Positions 18,200-26,400 of a DNA stretch of 64,000 bases are shown here, piece after piece. Within the stretch, counting starts at the first letter, position 1, and each line of letters begins with the position of its first letter. The notes beneath the pieces are model-generated. The model was not told where the DNA came from and searched no databases. It saw only the letters and a list, made by a program, of their open reading frames with translations. This stretch comes from an uncultured Lachnospiraceae bacterium. Its GTDB lineage: Bacteria > Bacillota > Clostridia > Lachnospirales > Lachnospiraceae. Made by a program: the position numbers and the translations under genes. Location of the stretch: assembly GCA_910578115.1 (NCBI GenBank), contig CAJTPO010000020.1, positions 23,546 to 87,545 of the forward strand, in the 5' to 3' direction.

Positions 18200-19261
18200 C
18201 TAATCAGGAAAGACTACGGCAACCTTACCGCATTGTCCGCTTGCCATAAGGCGGTATGCTTCGTCTGCCTTTTCCAGTGGAAATTCATCTGTGATCAGAT
18301 CCTCCGGATGGATATTCCAGCGCACGAGCCGTTCCACAAGTTCTTCCATTCTCCAGAGCGAAGTCACCCAGGAGCCATAGATCGTCTTCTGTCCGTGAAT
18401 AATATCAGGGCTGGGATTGAAAGTGCATGTGCCGCCTTCTCCCACGAAGGCGATCCTGCCCCATTCTCTGGTCGCACGGATGGCAAGCTGTCTGCCCGGA
18501 TCGCTGGCGGATGCATCGATGGCGCGTTCTACGCCTCTGCCGCCAGTTGCTTCCATGATCTGTGCCAGCGCATCGTCGCCCGGCTTTACAACCAGATCTA
18601 CCAGCCCGAGTTTTTTCGCGAGAGCGATGCGGTAGTCGCTTATTTCAACGCCGATCAGCTGGTTGGCGCCGAGCGCTTTCGCCAGCATCAATGCTGCAAG
18701 ACCCACCGGTCCGAGACCTGTGACAAGAACGGCGTCATTTCCTGAAATACCGATCTTCTCGATCGCTTCATAGACGGTGCCGAAACCGCATGCCACCTGT
18801 GCGCCGTCTTTGTAGGTCAGTTCATCGGGCAGTTCGATCAGGTCTTTCTCGTCAGCCAGGATATAGGGGGCCATGCCGCCGTTTCTCTGCCAGCCATATG
18901 CCTGACGGAATCTGCTTTTACAGGAAATATAATATCCTCTGCGGCAGTCGTTGCAAACACCGCAGCCGGAGATGTGATACACGATGACCCGGTCGCCCTT
19001 CTTAAAGCGTTTCAGGCCTTCGCCTTCTTCTACGATCTGTCCGCATGGTTCATGACCGGCAGCCATACCCGGAATATAGCCTTCAGGCCCCTTACCGGTA
19101 TGTTCTCTGTAGATACAGCGAATATCGCTTCCGCATATGGTAGATGCCTTCGTCTTAACGACGACCTGTCCATATCCAGGTTTGGGAATTTCAAAATCCT
19201 TTAATTCCACGGTTGAATTGCCGGGAAGGATCGCGCCCTTCATCATCATTTTTACCGCCAT
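18200..19261 (-). CDS. Zinc-dependent medium-chain alcohol/polyol dehydrogenase
   Basis: The 353-residue protein has the catalytic zinc ligands of the MDR family (Cys in STICGSDIR, His-Glu in GHEPCGQIVEEGE), a structural zinc cluster (CGVCNDCRRGYYISC) and a Rossmann motif (VTGLGPVGLAALMLAK). It oxidises a secondary alcohol, sugar or polyol with NAD(P). I chose the ATG at 19261; an in-frame ATG 12 bases earlier is part of the ribosome site, which is the 3' end of an intergenic repeat. It is first in the fucU operon and divergent from an AraC regulator. Confidence 0.92.
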   Translation of the reverse strand: MAVKMMMKGAILPGNSTVELKDFEIPKPGYGQVVVKTKASTICGSDIRCIYREHTGKGPEGYIPGMAAGHEPCGQIVEEGEGLKRFKKGDRVIVYHISGCGVCNDCRRGYYISCKSRFRQAYGWQRNGGMAPYILADEKDLIELPDELTYKDGAQVACGFGTVYEAIEKIGISGNDAVLVTGLGPVGLAALMLAKALGANQLIGVEISDYRIALAKKLGLVDLVVKPGDDALAQIMEATGGRGVERAIDASASDPGRQLAIRATREWGRIAFVGEGGTCTFNPSPDIIHGQKTIYGSWVTSLWRMEELVERLVRWNIHPEDLITDEFPLEKADEAYRLMASGQCGKVAVVFPD

Positions 19262-19400
19262 AGTTTCCTCCATTCCGAAGCGTTTTTGCTGAGGAGCGCG
19301 TGCAGAATCTCAAGTTCTGCGCTGCAATCAAAGGGTTTGGGACGCTTCGGCACAAACTCTGGATTGAAAAATCAGCACATCAGTGTGATTTTTCAATCTG
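19262..19400 (-). repeat. RBS-carrying hairpin repeat, copy upstream of the dehydrogenase gene
   Basis: Read on the - strand, this begins with a GATTGAAAAATCA stem, CAC-TGAT-GTG apex and closing TGATTTTTCAATC. It continues with GAGTTTGTG and ends CGCTTCGGAATGGAGG next to the ATG at 19261. The first hairpin is identical in core sequence to the copies at 28041 and 29418. The middle part differs and contains GCAGAACTTGAGATTCTGC, another hairpin. Confidence 0.8.
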
Positions 19401-19588
19401 AACTCCTCTCGTTCTGATTATCGTTATCTATAGTATAGAACGGCAGCAGAAAAAAACCAGTTTTAAATATGCCGACTTTCAGGCAAATATGTCGTGTTTT
19501 TGCAGGTATTTTGTTGTATAATCAGGTTATCGGCTATCTGGTGATCTGTACTGAAAATGCTTCGGCATGGAGATAAAGAGGGAGATCT

Positions 19589-20446
19589 ATGCGCAGACTT
19601 TATAACGATATGGACATCTGTTTTCGGATGGAAGGTGTTTTTGTCCGTGTTCTGAATATCGTGTTTGAACAATTTACCCGCACGATTCCTGCCCATATGC
19701 ATGGCAGCGGCTGCTATGAGATCCATTATATTCCCTCTGGAAACGGAAAACTGAGCGCAGAAGGGCAATCTTATGACATTACATCGAATACTCTTTTTGT
19801 TACCGGGCCGCACGTCGAGCACGCACAGGCGCCGATCTTACCGGATCCCATGCAGGAGTATTGTGTCTATTTTAAGATTGACAGACAGGATCAGATCCGT
19901 GAGAAGGCTCCCGTCATGGAGGCCTTCACCGGTATGCGCTTCTGGTATGGACAGGATATGCAGGGTATACATCATCTCATGCAGCAGTTGTTTGCCGAAC
20001 TGGAATGCCATTATATCGGGTATCAGGAACAGGTAAGGCTTCTGCTGGCACAGCTGATTCTTATGACTGTCCGCAATTATCAGCACAGGCAGATTTCCCG
20101 GACATCTTTTGCACCCAATAATCTGACGGATTCCAAATCCGTTATTATAGAAGAATATTTTCTGTATGAGTATCAGGCCCTTTCTCTGGATGCGCTTGCC
20201 GGCCGGCTTAAGCTGAGTGCGCGGCAGACACAGCGTCTGCTGCTTAATTATTACGGGAAATCTTTTCAACAGAAAAAGAAGGAAGCCCGCATGTCGGCAG
20301 CTGCGATCCTGCTGTCCGACGTGGACAGGAACATTGCTTCTATTGCGGAAGAACTGGGTTATTCTTCGGCGGAGCACTTTTCTTCTGCATTCCGCAGTTA
20401 CTACCGGATCAGTCCGAGAGAGTACAGGAAGTCGATATCACCATAG
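19589..20446 (+). CDS. AraC-family transcriptional regulator
   Basis: The 285-residue protein has an N-terminal cupin-like sensor (HMHGSGCYEIHYIPSGNGKL) and a C-terminal pair of AraC helix-turn-helix motifs (LSLDALAGRLKLSARQTQRL, then IASIAEELGYSSAEHFSSAF). Such proteins activate sugar-use genes on binding a sugar. It is divergent from the dehydrogenase, reductase and fucU operon, which is its probable target. GGGAGATCT precedes the ATG, and a partial repeat end (GCTTCGGCATGGAG) lies at 19560-19573. Confidence 0.9.
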   Translation: MRRLYNDMDICFRMEGVFVRVLNIVFEQFTRTIPAHMHGSGCYEIHYIPSGNGKLSAEGQSYDITSNTLFVTGPHVEHAQAPILPDPMQEYCVYFKIDRQDQIREKAPVMEAFTGMRFWYGQDMQGIHHLMQQLFAELECHYIGYQEQVRLLLAQLILMTVRNYQHRQISRTSFAPNNLTDSKSVIIEEYFLYEYQALSLDALAGRLKLSARQTQRLLLNYYGKSFQQKKKEARMSAAAILLSDVDRNIASIAEELGYSSAEHFSSAFRSYYRISPREYRKSISP

Positions 20447-20536
20447 TACGGGGAAGCGGGCGGCATACCGGTGCGGTACGGGAGACAGAAGGGCAGGAAA
20501 AGGGTAAGACAGACAAGGAGTTAAGGAGCAGACAGC

Positions 20537-21517
20537 ATGATCGAGGCACGAGAACTTGGAAAGGTATATAAGGTCAACCATAAACAACCCGGTTTAAAGG
20601 GCGCCTTCGCCAACCTGTTCCATGCAAAATGGGAACAGAAGGTGGCTGTAGACGGGTTGTCTTTTCAGATGGAGCAGGGCAGGGCGCTGGCGTGTATCGG
20701 GGAGAACGGCGCCGGGAAATCGACGCTGATTAAGATGATGATCGGGATCCTCACGCCTACTGCGGGTGAGATCCGGGTATTCGGGACGGATCCGCGCCGG
20801 GGCGGACGCGGTTACCTGAGAAGGATCGGGGTGGTGTTCGGGCAGAAGACCAACCTGTGGACGGACATTCCGGTGATCGAGAGCTATCAGGCGGTGAAAA
20901 CATTATACAGGCTGGATGAGGGGATGTTTCGGAAGAATTATGACCGGGTGGTGGAGCTTCTGGCGCTGCAGCCGCTGCTTTCCGTTCCGGCCAGGAAACT
21001 TTCTCTGGGGCAGCGGATGCGGGCGGATATCGGTATGGTATTTCTGCACAGTCCGGAGCTTCTGTTTCTGGACGAGCCGACGATCGGGCTGGATATCAAT
21101 GTGAAGCATACCATCAGGACATTTCTGCGGCAGATGAATGAGGAGACGGGGACGGGGATCTTCCTCACCAGCCACGATCTGGACGATATCGACGAGATTT
21201 GTGACGACGCCATTGTGCTTTCCGGGGGCAGGCTGATCTATGACGGTACGCTGGATAGGCTGAAACACCGGTTCGTGCAGGATAAGATGATTCAGGTGAC
21301 GGGGAAGCAGGAGCGGGATATCCGCAGCCTTCTGCCGCTTGCCAGGATCACCATGGAGGGTCGGGTAACCAGGATCGTGTATCCGGTCAGGGAATATTCT
21401 TCGGCCGAAGTGCTGTCGGCGGTGTCGGGTTGCTTTGCGATCGAGGATATCACGATCGAAGAGCCGGATATCGACGAGGTGGTCTCCCGGATTTTTGCAG
21501 GGGAGGACACGTTATGA
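20537..21517 (+). CDS. ABC-2 type exporter ATP-binding protein
   Basis: The 326-residue ATPase has a Walker A (GENGAGKST), a Q-loop region (VVFGQKTNLW), a signature variant (KLSLGQRMRAD) and a Walker B (LLFLDEPTIGLD). The FGQKTxLW pattern and C-terminal extension fit the family paired with two dissimilar permeases (COG4586 with COG4587 and COG3694), to which daunorubicin/viologen-type exporters are related. Its stop overlaps the start of the first permease (ATGA), so the two are translationally coupled. The substrate is unknown. Confidence 0.9.
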   Translation: MIEARELGKVYKVNHKQPGLKGAFANLFHAKWEQKVAVDGLSFQMEQGRALACIGENGAGKSTLIKMMIGILTPTAGEIRVFGTDPRRGGRGYLRRIGVVFGQKTNLWTDIPVIESYQAVKTLYRLDEGMFRKNYDRVVELLALQPLLSVPARKLSLGQRMRADIGMVFLHSPELLFLDEPTIGLDINVKHTIRTFLRQMNEETGTGIFLTSHDLDDIDEICDDAIVLSGGRLIYDGTLDRLKHRFVQDKMIQVTGKQERDIRSLLPLARITMEGRVTRIVYPVREYSSAEVLSAVSGCFAIEDITIEEPDIDEVVSRIFAGEDTL

Positions 21518-22317
21518 GGACTTTCTGGAAGCTGACTGCGATTTCCATGCAGAGTCATCTCTATTACAGGACCAGTTTTTTCATCAATCTGTTAAGTCCC
21601 TTGGCGCTGCTTGGCGGGCAGTACCTGCTGTGGGCGGCGCTCTACGCGCAGCAGGAAGGCGGCGCCATCGGCGGGATGGAGCGGGCGGAGATGTTTACCT
21701 ATATCCTGCTGGCTTTTGCCATGAGCAACCTGTTGAACTGGGCAGGGGAAAACACGCTGGCCAGAGAGATCAAGACCGGGCTGGTGGTGGCCAGATGTGT
21801 CCGGCCGGCTTTCTTTCTGACACAGTATATGGCACAGATGCTGGGAACGTTGCTGACACAGGGGGCGGTCAACCTGCTTTTGGTTTTCGCAGGTTTTGTC
21901 TGTTTCGGAAAATATATGACAGTGCCGTCAGTTTCGGCTCTCGTTGCCTTTGTGCCCTGCCTGCTTCTGGCGGTGGCACTGCGGCTTTTGATGATCGATG
22001 TATTCAGCCTGCTTTGCTTTTTTACCACGGGATATCTGGGGATCGCCTGGACCAGGGTAGCGCTGTTTGACTTCTTCTCCGGGGCCATGATTCCGGTGGT
22101 CCTGTTTCCCGGGTGGTTGAAAGCAGCCGCCTGCTGTACGCCTTTCCCCTATATGCTGCAGGTTCCGGTGGCGGTGCTTCTGGGACAGGAGACGGTGGCC
22201 GGGTTCGGTATGCCGGGAATATATGGGCTGCAGATTGTCTGGATTCTGGTGTTTCTGGCGCTGCATGTCCTTCTGTACGGTCTGGCGCGCAGAAATCTGA
22301 CGATCGCAGGCGGATGA
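21514..22317 (+). CDS. ABC-2 family permease, first subunit
   Basis: The 267-residue protein has about six membrane segments and begins at an ATG overlapping the ATPase stop codon. The order ATPase, permease, permease and the sequence near TYILLAFAMSNLLNWAGENT match COG4587-type permeases. It should form the export channel as a heterodimer with the product of 22485-23264. Confidence 0.85.
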   Translation: MRTFWKLTAISMQSHLYYRTSFFINLLSPLALLGGQYLLWAALYAQQEGGAIGGMERAEMFTYILLAFAMSNLLNWAGENTLAREIKTGLVVARCVRPAFFLTQYMAQMLGTLLTQGAVNLLLVFAGFVCFGKYMTVPSVSALVAFVPCLLLAVALRLLMIDVFSLLCFFTTGYLGIAWTRVALFDFFSGAMIPVVLFPGWLKAAACCTPFPYMLQVPVAVLLGQETVAGFGMPGIYGLQIVWILVFLALHVLLYGLARRNLTIAGG

Positions 22318-22365
22318 GATGAGTTCAGGTATCAGGAGAGAGGAGAACAGGAAAAAAGGAGGAAA

Positions 22366-22484
22366 GATTGAAAATTAAAATTTTCAATCGCGAGATTTGT
22401 GTCTGCGCGTTGCTTGCCACAAACTCGTATAATGCGACGTCTCAACATAGTTGAGACAAAAGCAGCGCAGAAATGGAGGAAACG
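22366..22484 (+). repeat. RBS-carrying hairpin repeat, divergent copy inside the exporter operon
   Basis: Hairpin 1 (22366-22389) is a perfect palindrome based on GATTGAAAATT. Hairpin 2 pairs CGAGATTTGTG with CACAAACTCG (22391-22427). Hairpin 3 is GTCTCAAC-ATA-GTTGAGAC (22439-22457). The unit ends GCAGAAATGGAGGAAACG before the ATG at 22485. The order of hairpins equals that of the copies at 28041 and 29418, but the stem sequences of hairpins 1 and 3 differ, so structure is kept better than sequence. Confidence 0.75.
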
Positions 22485-23264
22485 ATGATCAGGATTTTTC
22501 TGGGCATGAAGGCGCAGTATATAAAGACGGAAATGGAATATGCGGCGAATTTCTGGATGATGATTCTGTCGGGCGTGCTGAGCCGCGTGGTGAGCATGGC
22601 GGCGCCATTTGTCATCTACAGCAATATTCCCGATATCGCGGGCTGGCAAAAGGACGAGATTTATTTGATCCTGTCGTTTCTCTTTATTGCGGAGGGGCTT
22701 TGCAGCGTGCTGTTCGAGGGGATATGGCAGATGCCGGGCATGGTCTTTGCGGGCGAATTCGACTGTATCCTGTCGAGGCCTGTCTCCCCGCTGTTTCAGG
22801 TGTTGTCCTACGGGATGGGACTGCAGGGCATCAGTGTGTTTCTGGTGGGCGCGGTCAGTATGCCGGTCTTTCTGCGGAGGCTGGGGCTGCTGCATCCGTG
22901 GGGCGTGGCCATGAGCCTGTTTTTGATCCTGTGCGGGACGGTATTGTGCATGTCGATCTACCTTCTTGGCAACAGCGTGGTGTTCTGGTTTGACGCAGGC
23001 GGCAGGACGGCGCTGCCCTATACGCTGTCCCAGCTGGGGCAGTATGCAAGATATCCGCTGGAACTCTACCCGGGAGTGGTGCGTTTCCTGCTGTTGTTCC
23101 TTGTGCCGTACGGGTTTATCTGCGTCGTGCCGGTGGAGATCCTGCGGGGCAGCATGGCATGGCCGTGGTGCTTTGGCGTGGCGGGGATGAGCGCAGGGTT
23201 CTTCCTGCTGGCGCGGGCCGTGTTCTACAGGGGTATCCGGCACTATGAAAGTGTGGGGATGTAA
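22485..23264 (+). CDS. ABC-2 family permease, second subunit
   Basis: The 259-residue protein has about six membrane segments and resembles COG3694 permeases (LSRPVSPLFQVLS, then LYPGVVRFLLLFLVPYGFIC). It completes the three-gene exporter. I chose the ATG at 22485; an in-frame ATG 12 bases upstream is part of the repeat-borne ribosome site. The repeat separates it from the first permease by 167 bases, unlike the tight coupling of the first two genes. Confidence 0.87.
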   Translation: MIRIFLGMKAQYIKTEMEYAANFWMMILSGVLSRVVSMAAPFVIYSNIPDIAGWQKDEIYLILSFLFIAEGLCSVLFEGIWQMPGMVFAGEFDCILSRPVSPLFQVLSYGMGLQGISVFLVGAVSMPVFLRRLGLLHPWGVAMSLFLILCGTVLCMSIYLLGNSVVFWFDAGGRTALPYTLSQLGQYARYPLELYPGVVRFLLLFLVPYGFICVVPVEILRGSMAWPWCFGVAGMSAGFFLLARAVFYRGIRHYESVGM

Positions 23265-23417
23265 TCAGCCTTTTTGGCACTGCGCCGGCCGGCCGGCAAT
23301 CTCCTTTTTCCATAGATTGAGGACGGAATACAGGCAGATTCTGTAACAGGGAAACAGCAGGCTGAACGGTTACTGCACAAAAGAACGGGACGGTTGATAG
23401 ACTTGCCTTTTTAGATA

Positions 23418-23426
23418 TGGTATAAT
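23418..23426 (+). promoter_or_regulatory. Extended -10 promoter for the small membrane protein gene
   Basis: TGGTATAAT matches TGnTATAAT exactly and lies 40 bases before the small ORF. A TTGATA at 23394-23399 is a poor -35 because the spacing is 21 bases, but extended -10 promoters tolerate this. Confidence 0.5.
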
Positions 23427-23466
23427 CCACAGGGTAGAAAAATATCACAGTAAAAAGGAGGTTCGC

Positions 23467-23568
23467 ATGAATACATCGGCTATTGCGGCGATCATATTAT
23501 TGCTTGTGAGCAGTGCGGCAGTGATAAAGCAGAGAAATGACCGCAGCAAAAAAGACAAAGATAAGTAA
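23467..23568 (+). CDS. 33-residue single-pass membrane miniprotein
   Basis: A strong ribosome site (AAAAGGAGGTTCGC) precedes an ATG opening a 33-codon frame. It encodes MNTSAIAAIILLLVSSAAVI followed by a basic-acidic tail (KQRNDRSKKDKDK). Residues about 4-20 form one membrane helix and the tail should face the cytoplasm. The good promoter, ribosome site and clean hydrophobic-charged layout support a real gene. It is convergent with the WYL genes. The function is unknown; a regulator of a membrane partner is a common role for such proteins. Confidence 0.65.
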   Translation: MNTSAIAAIILLLVSSAAVIKQRNDRSKKDKDK

Positions 23569-23573
23569 AGGCG

Positions 23574-24557
23574 TCACAGCGCAGCCTGCCGCCTGAGCCG
23601 TTCTTTGATCTGTCCCAGGAAGGCCTCGTTGCCGAGCACTTTGATCATGGGGCCAAAAGACAGGATCTCGATCAGAAGTTCGGTCTCCGTTTCTTTATTA
23701 TAGTATAGTAAGCACTCGTAGGTGTCGTCACTCAGCCTGCGGGTGCTTTTCTCATAATTGGCAAATTGCAGCATGGCGCGTTCCAGTGCATTGCGGCGGT
23801 TTTTGATGAGGATGCGCACTGGCTCCTGATAGTAGGCGCGCCGCAAAAGCCGGTTTAGGTCCGGCGGCTGCCGGACGGTTCTGGAAGTCAACATCACTTC
23901 GTGTATGCGGCTCAGATTGAGGGTGATCACCTTCGGGCTTCGACGAAGATCCACCGCCAGCAGACGGAAGCAGTCGTTTTTCACGGAATATTCCAGACGG
24001 CACGGCAGATAGCTGTGATGCAGTCTGCGGTGGCAGCGCGATTCGTAGAGGATATCCACACATATGTGATTCTGGATTGCGGACAGGAGCGTCCGGAAGC
24101 GTTTCCTGTAGTCCGGATCCTGGTAATCGTCCCTGTCGGCAAAACGGTCATAGTAATAAAAATCATCGGGCTGGTAAAGGGGTGGAACGTCGGCAAAGGC
24201 ATGATTGATCGAGTCGATCTCTTCCTCATCCAGGAAAAGGCCGATCTTATCGTCCAGCAGAATTGCCCGTATGTATGCTTTCTGCAAGTTGGTGAGAGGG
24301 ACATAGAAGTCGGTGGACAGCCTTGTGTGCAGACAGCCGTCCCGCTTCTCGTAAAATCCCCACTCCTGCCGGGTCAGTCTGGGCAGCAGGTAGAGAACGC
24401 TTTCTGCAAAACAGGCGTCTTGGATGCGGGTCTTAAGTTCCTTCTCCGACAGGCAGGGGTTTTGGGTGACCAGGGATTGAATCACTTGAAAATAGCAGTT
24501 ATATATTTCTGAGAATAGTTCTGTCATAAGTTCCTTTCTGTCCTTTTCAATCTTCAT
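23574..24557 (-). CDS. WYL-domain protein, second gene of the WYL pair
   Basis: The 327-residue protein has a WYL domain at about residues 165-235 (CVDILYESRCHRR, then PCRLEYSVKNDCFRLLAV) and a C-terminal WCX-like extension (VRILIKNRRNALERAM, then ETELLIEILSFG). WYL domains bind nucleic-acid or nucleotide-like ligands and usually sit in transcription regulators. Its start overlaps the end of the upstream WYL gene by 11 bases, so the two form an operon. The pair is divergent from the tRNA-like RNAs and the Ro60-like gene and probably regulates them. Confidence 0.85.
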   Translation of the reverse strand: MKIEKDRKELMTELFSEIYNCYFQVIQSLVTQNPCLSEKELKTRIQDACFAESVLYLLPRLTRQEWGFYEKRDGCLHTRLSTDFYVPLTNLQKAYIRAILLDDKIGLFLDEEEIDSINHAFADVPPLYQPDDFYYYDRFADRDDYQDPDYRKRFRTLLSAIQNHICVDILYESRCHRRLHHSYLPCRLEYSVKNDCFRLLAVDLRRSPKVITLNLSRIHEVMLTSRTVRQPPDLNRLLRRAYYQEPVRILIKNRRNALERAMLQFANYEKSTRRLSDDTYECLLYYNKETETELLIEILSFGPMIKVLGNEAFLGQIKERLRRQAAL

Positions 24558-25881
24558 CTTTAAAATAGAGACGATACATCGTGAGAAGATCTCTCTGAAA
24601 ACGTTCTTTAAGCTGCGGGCAGTCTGACTCTACAGAGACGATCCGTCCGATAAAAGTGCGGATCCAGGGCAGCATCTCGTTGGCGTCAAACACGTCAATC
24701 TCATAGGTAAAAGTATCAGGTGCGGTTCGCCGGATGACGCCGCCTTTCCCCTCGCGCCGCAGACGGTTCAGGATATAGGCCTCGGCCCCTTCCCGGATAT
24801 GGAGCGTCAGCTTCACATGTTCGATGCGCCGTCCGCTGCCTTTACGGTGAAAGTCCCGGTTGTTCAGAGCATGGAGAGCCGCGCGGTCCGCCGGATGGCC
24901 GGTTGTGCATGATGAGGGGGCACTTTGAAAAGACACGCCCCAGGCGGATGCTTTGTGCTGCTCCAGCTTTTCCCGGATATTTGTGTAGTCAGGACAGGGA
25001 GCGCCCGTCGTTACAGTCTTGACCGCATCCAGCCGAATGGCGGCAAAGCGCTTTTTGGACGGAAGATAGAGGCACAGATAGCGTCTGCCTGTGCGTGTGC
25101 TGATAAAGATTTTCAGCGGAATGCCTTCGGTGTCCAGAAAGCGGTCCGACTTCGTGCTTTTGACGTGCAAAAGGACGGCCCTGTGTGCATGCATTGCCTG
25201 CAGGAGGGGAAGCAGCACTTCGTCCTCCAGCGTATGGACGAAGAAATTGTGCTTGATCCGGAACAGGTCGTTTTGGAAAGAGGCCGTGTCCATAATGGTG
25301 TGCCCGACCACGCCATGGGGTGAGAAAAGCTGATACAGCTTGATGGCATTTTTCAGCCCGGGGTGTGCGCCAGGCAGTTCCTGAAAAGGCGGATTGAGCC
25401 GATACAGCACTTCTTTGCCCTTTTTCTCCTTGACCAGCATACCTTCCGCTGCATACTGGTTGCATTTGCGGCGGACACTCTGGGAATCGAATATTTTACC
25501 GTAATCGGCGAGGAGACCGTCGGTGATCTCGTCGGCCGTGCGGTCGGGGAATTTTCGCAGATAGTCCAGGATATAGAAATGCAGCATGATATCGTTGTCC
25601 GTGAAACTTTTGGCCTTCCATACCCGATACAGCGGGTTTGTGTCGAGAAGGTTGCTGTCAATGGACAGATAGATATTCTTGCCCTTTGTCGTTCCGCTGC
25701 CGGTGTACTCCTGCCTGACATAGCCGGACAGCCAGCTTTCCAGCCGGCGGCGTTCGTTATCGTAGGTGCGGCCGCTCCAGCCGCCGAATTCGTCGCGGGT
25801 CTTAAAACCGTACACGAAGAAGTCGCGGACGTATTCTCTGCTTTTGGCAAAGGATTTGATGAGTTCATGGAATTCTGACAT
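24547..25881 (-). CDS. WYL-domain transcriptional regulator, first gene of the WYL pair
   Basis: The 444-residue protein has a winged-helix-like region at about residues 95-165 (FPDRTADEITDGLLADYGK, then SQSVRRKCNQYAAEGMLVKE) and a WYL domain at about 230-310 (VLLHVKSTKSD, then GRRYLCLYLPSKKRFAAIRL). A WCX-like tail follows (LTLHIREGAEAYILNRL). It is the DNA-binding partner of the pair. The start lies 130 bases from the first tRNA-like RNA, transcribed the other way. WYL regulators are recurrent neighbours of bacterial Ro60 and RNA-repair genes, which fits this context. Confidence 0.85.
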   Translation of the reverse strand: MSEFHELIKSFAKSREYVRDFFVYGFKTRDEFGGWSGRTYDNERRRLESWLSGYVRQEYTGSGTTKGKNIYLSIDSNLLDTNPLYRVWKAKSFTDNDIMLHFYILDYLRKFPDRTADEITDGLLADYGKIFDSQSVRRKCNQYAAEGMLVKEKKGKEVLYRLNPPFQELPGAHPGLKNAIKLYQLFSPHGVVGHTIMDTASFQNDLFRIKHNFFVHTLEDEVLLPLLQAMHAHRAVLLHVKSTKSDRFLDTEGIPLKIFISTRTGRRYLCLYLPSKKRFAAIRLDAVKTVTTGAPCPDYTNIREKLEQHKASAWGVSFQSAPSSCTTGHPADRAALHALNNRDFHRKGSGRRIEHVKLTLHIREGAEAYILNRLRREGKGGVIRRTAPDTFTYEIDVFDANEMLPWIRTFIGRIVSVESDCPQLKERFQRDLLTMYRLYFKDED

Positions 25882-26010
25882 GGGATCACCGCCTGAGAGT
25901 GGAGTTATCAGTTTGCTTTATTGTACCACCTTCGCAACTTTTTTGAAATGATTCTTCTGACGGAATGCTGTATTCTGGTTACAGACAGAGGAAAACGATC
26001 CGGAGGGGGA

Positions 26011-26125
26011 CGCCGCAGTAGCTCAGTTGGTAGAGCGCGGAGAAATAAGTCTTGCAAAAGGCTTTCACAGCAATCCTGATCACCTTTTAAGTGCGTTGTC
26101 GCGGGTTCGACTCCCGCCTGGGCGA
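26011..26125 (+). ncRNA. tRNA-like, Y-RNA-like noncoding RNA 1
   Basis: The segment folds like a tRNA with the anticodon arm replaced. The acceptor strands are CGCCGCAG (26011-26018) and CTGGGCG (26118-26124) with one bulge. The D arm is GCTC-AGTTGGTA-GAGC (26021-26036). The T arm is GCGGG-TTCGACT-CCCGC (26101-26117). Between D and T arms lie 64 bases instead of an anticodon arm. They contain AAGTCTT-GCAA-AAGGCTT (26047-26064), a 7-bp stem with a GNRA loop, also found in the second RNA. Bacterial Y RNAs of the YrlA class are known to carry a tRNA-like module and to bind Ro60; the adjacent Ro60-like gene supports this reading. The 3' end and processing are unknown. Confidence 0.75.
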
Positions 26126-26160
26126 ACGCCTTCGGATCTTTCCCGCGTCTGCAAAAAAGC

Positions 26161-26248
26161 GCCTTACCGTGGAAAAATAAGTCTTGCAAAAGACTTTCAC
26201 AGCGATGCAAACTGGTTTATGCAGGTTCGAATCCTGCCCCGGTAAGGC
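26161..26248 (+). ncRNA. tRNA-like, Y-RNA-like noncoding RNA 2
   Basis: A 9-bp closing stem (GCCTTACCG, 26161-26169, with CGGTAAGGC, 26240-26248) encloses a T arm GCAGG-TTCGAAT-CCTGC (26221-26237). It also encloses a hairpin AAGTCTT-GCAA-AAGACTT (26179-26196). No D arm or anticodon arm is present. The central block from AATAAGTCTTGCAAAAG to CTTTCACAGC is shared with RNA 1. The single difference inside the stem turns a U-G pair into U-A, so the pairing is kept. It lies 35 bases after RNA 1 and 152 bases before the Ro60-like gene, and could be part of one longer transcript. Confidence 0.72.
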
Positions 26249-26400
26249 TGTCTTTGGTGGCTGGCAAAGCGTAAGAGAAGGCGCAGAAGTAACATAAAGG
26301 GTAAGGTAAGAAGTAACGTAGAAGGTGTCGTAAAAGGGAAAGCGAAAAGAACGGACAGCCAGATAGAGGGAACGGTTAAGAAAGACAGGAGGAAGCGGGT

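Noticed and set aside
22332..23243. 303-codon antisense frame over the ABC permease
   Set aside because: The product is rich in His, Gln and Arg as expected from the complement of a membrane-protein gene, and no ribosome site precedes it.
25943..25976. Promoter for the tRNA-like RNAs (TTGAAA and TATTCT)
   Set aside because: The two boxes are 22 bases apart, too far for a standard promoter, and the -10 is not preceded by a proper TGn. The real start of the RNAs remains undetermined.
26011..26248. Ordinary tRNA genes
   Set aside because: The D and T arms look tRNA-like, but no anticodon arm exists in either RNA. RNA 1 has 64 bases between the D and T arms and RNA 2 has no D arm, so neither could decode a codon.
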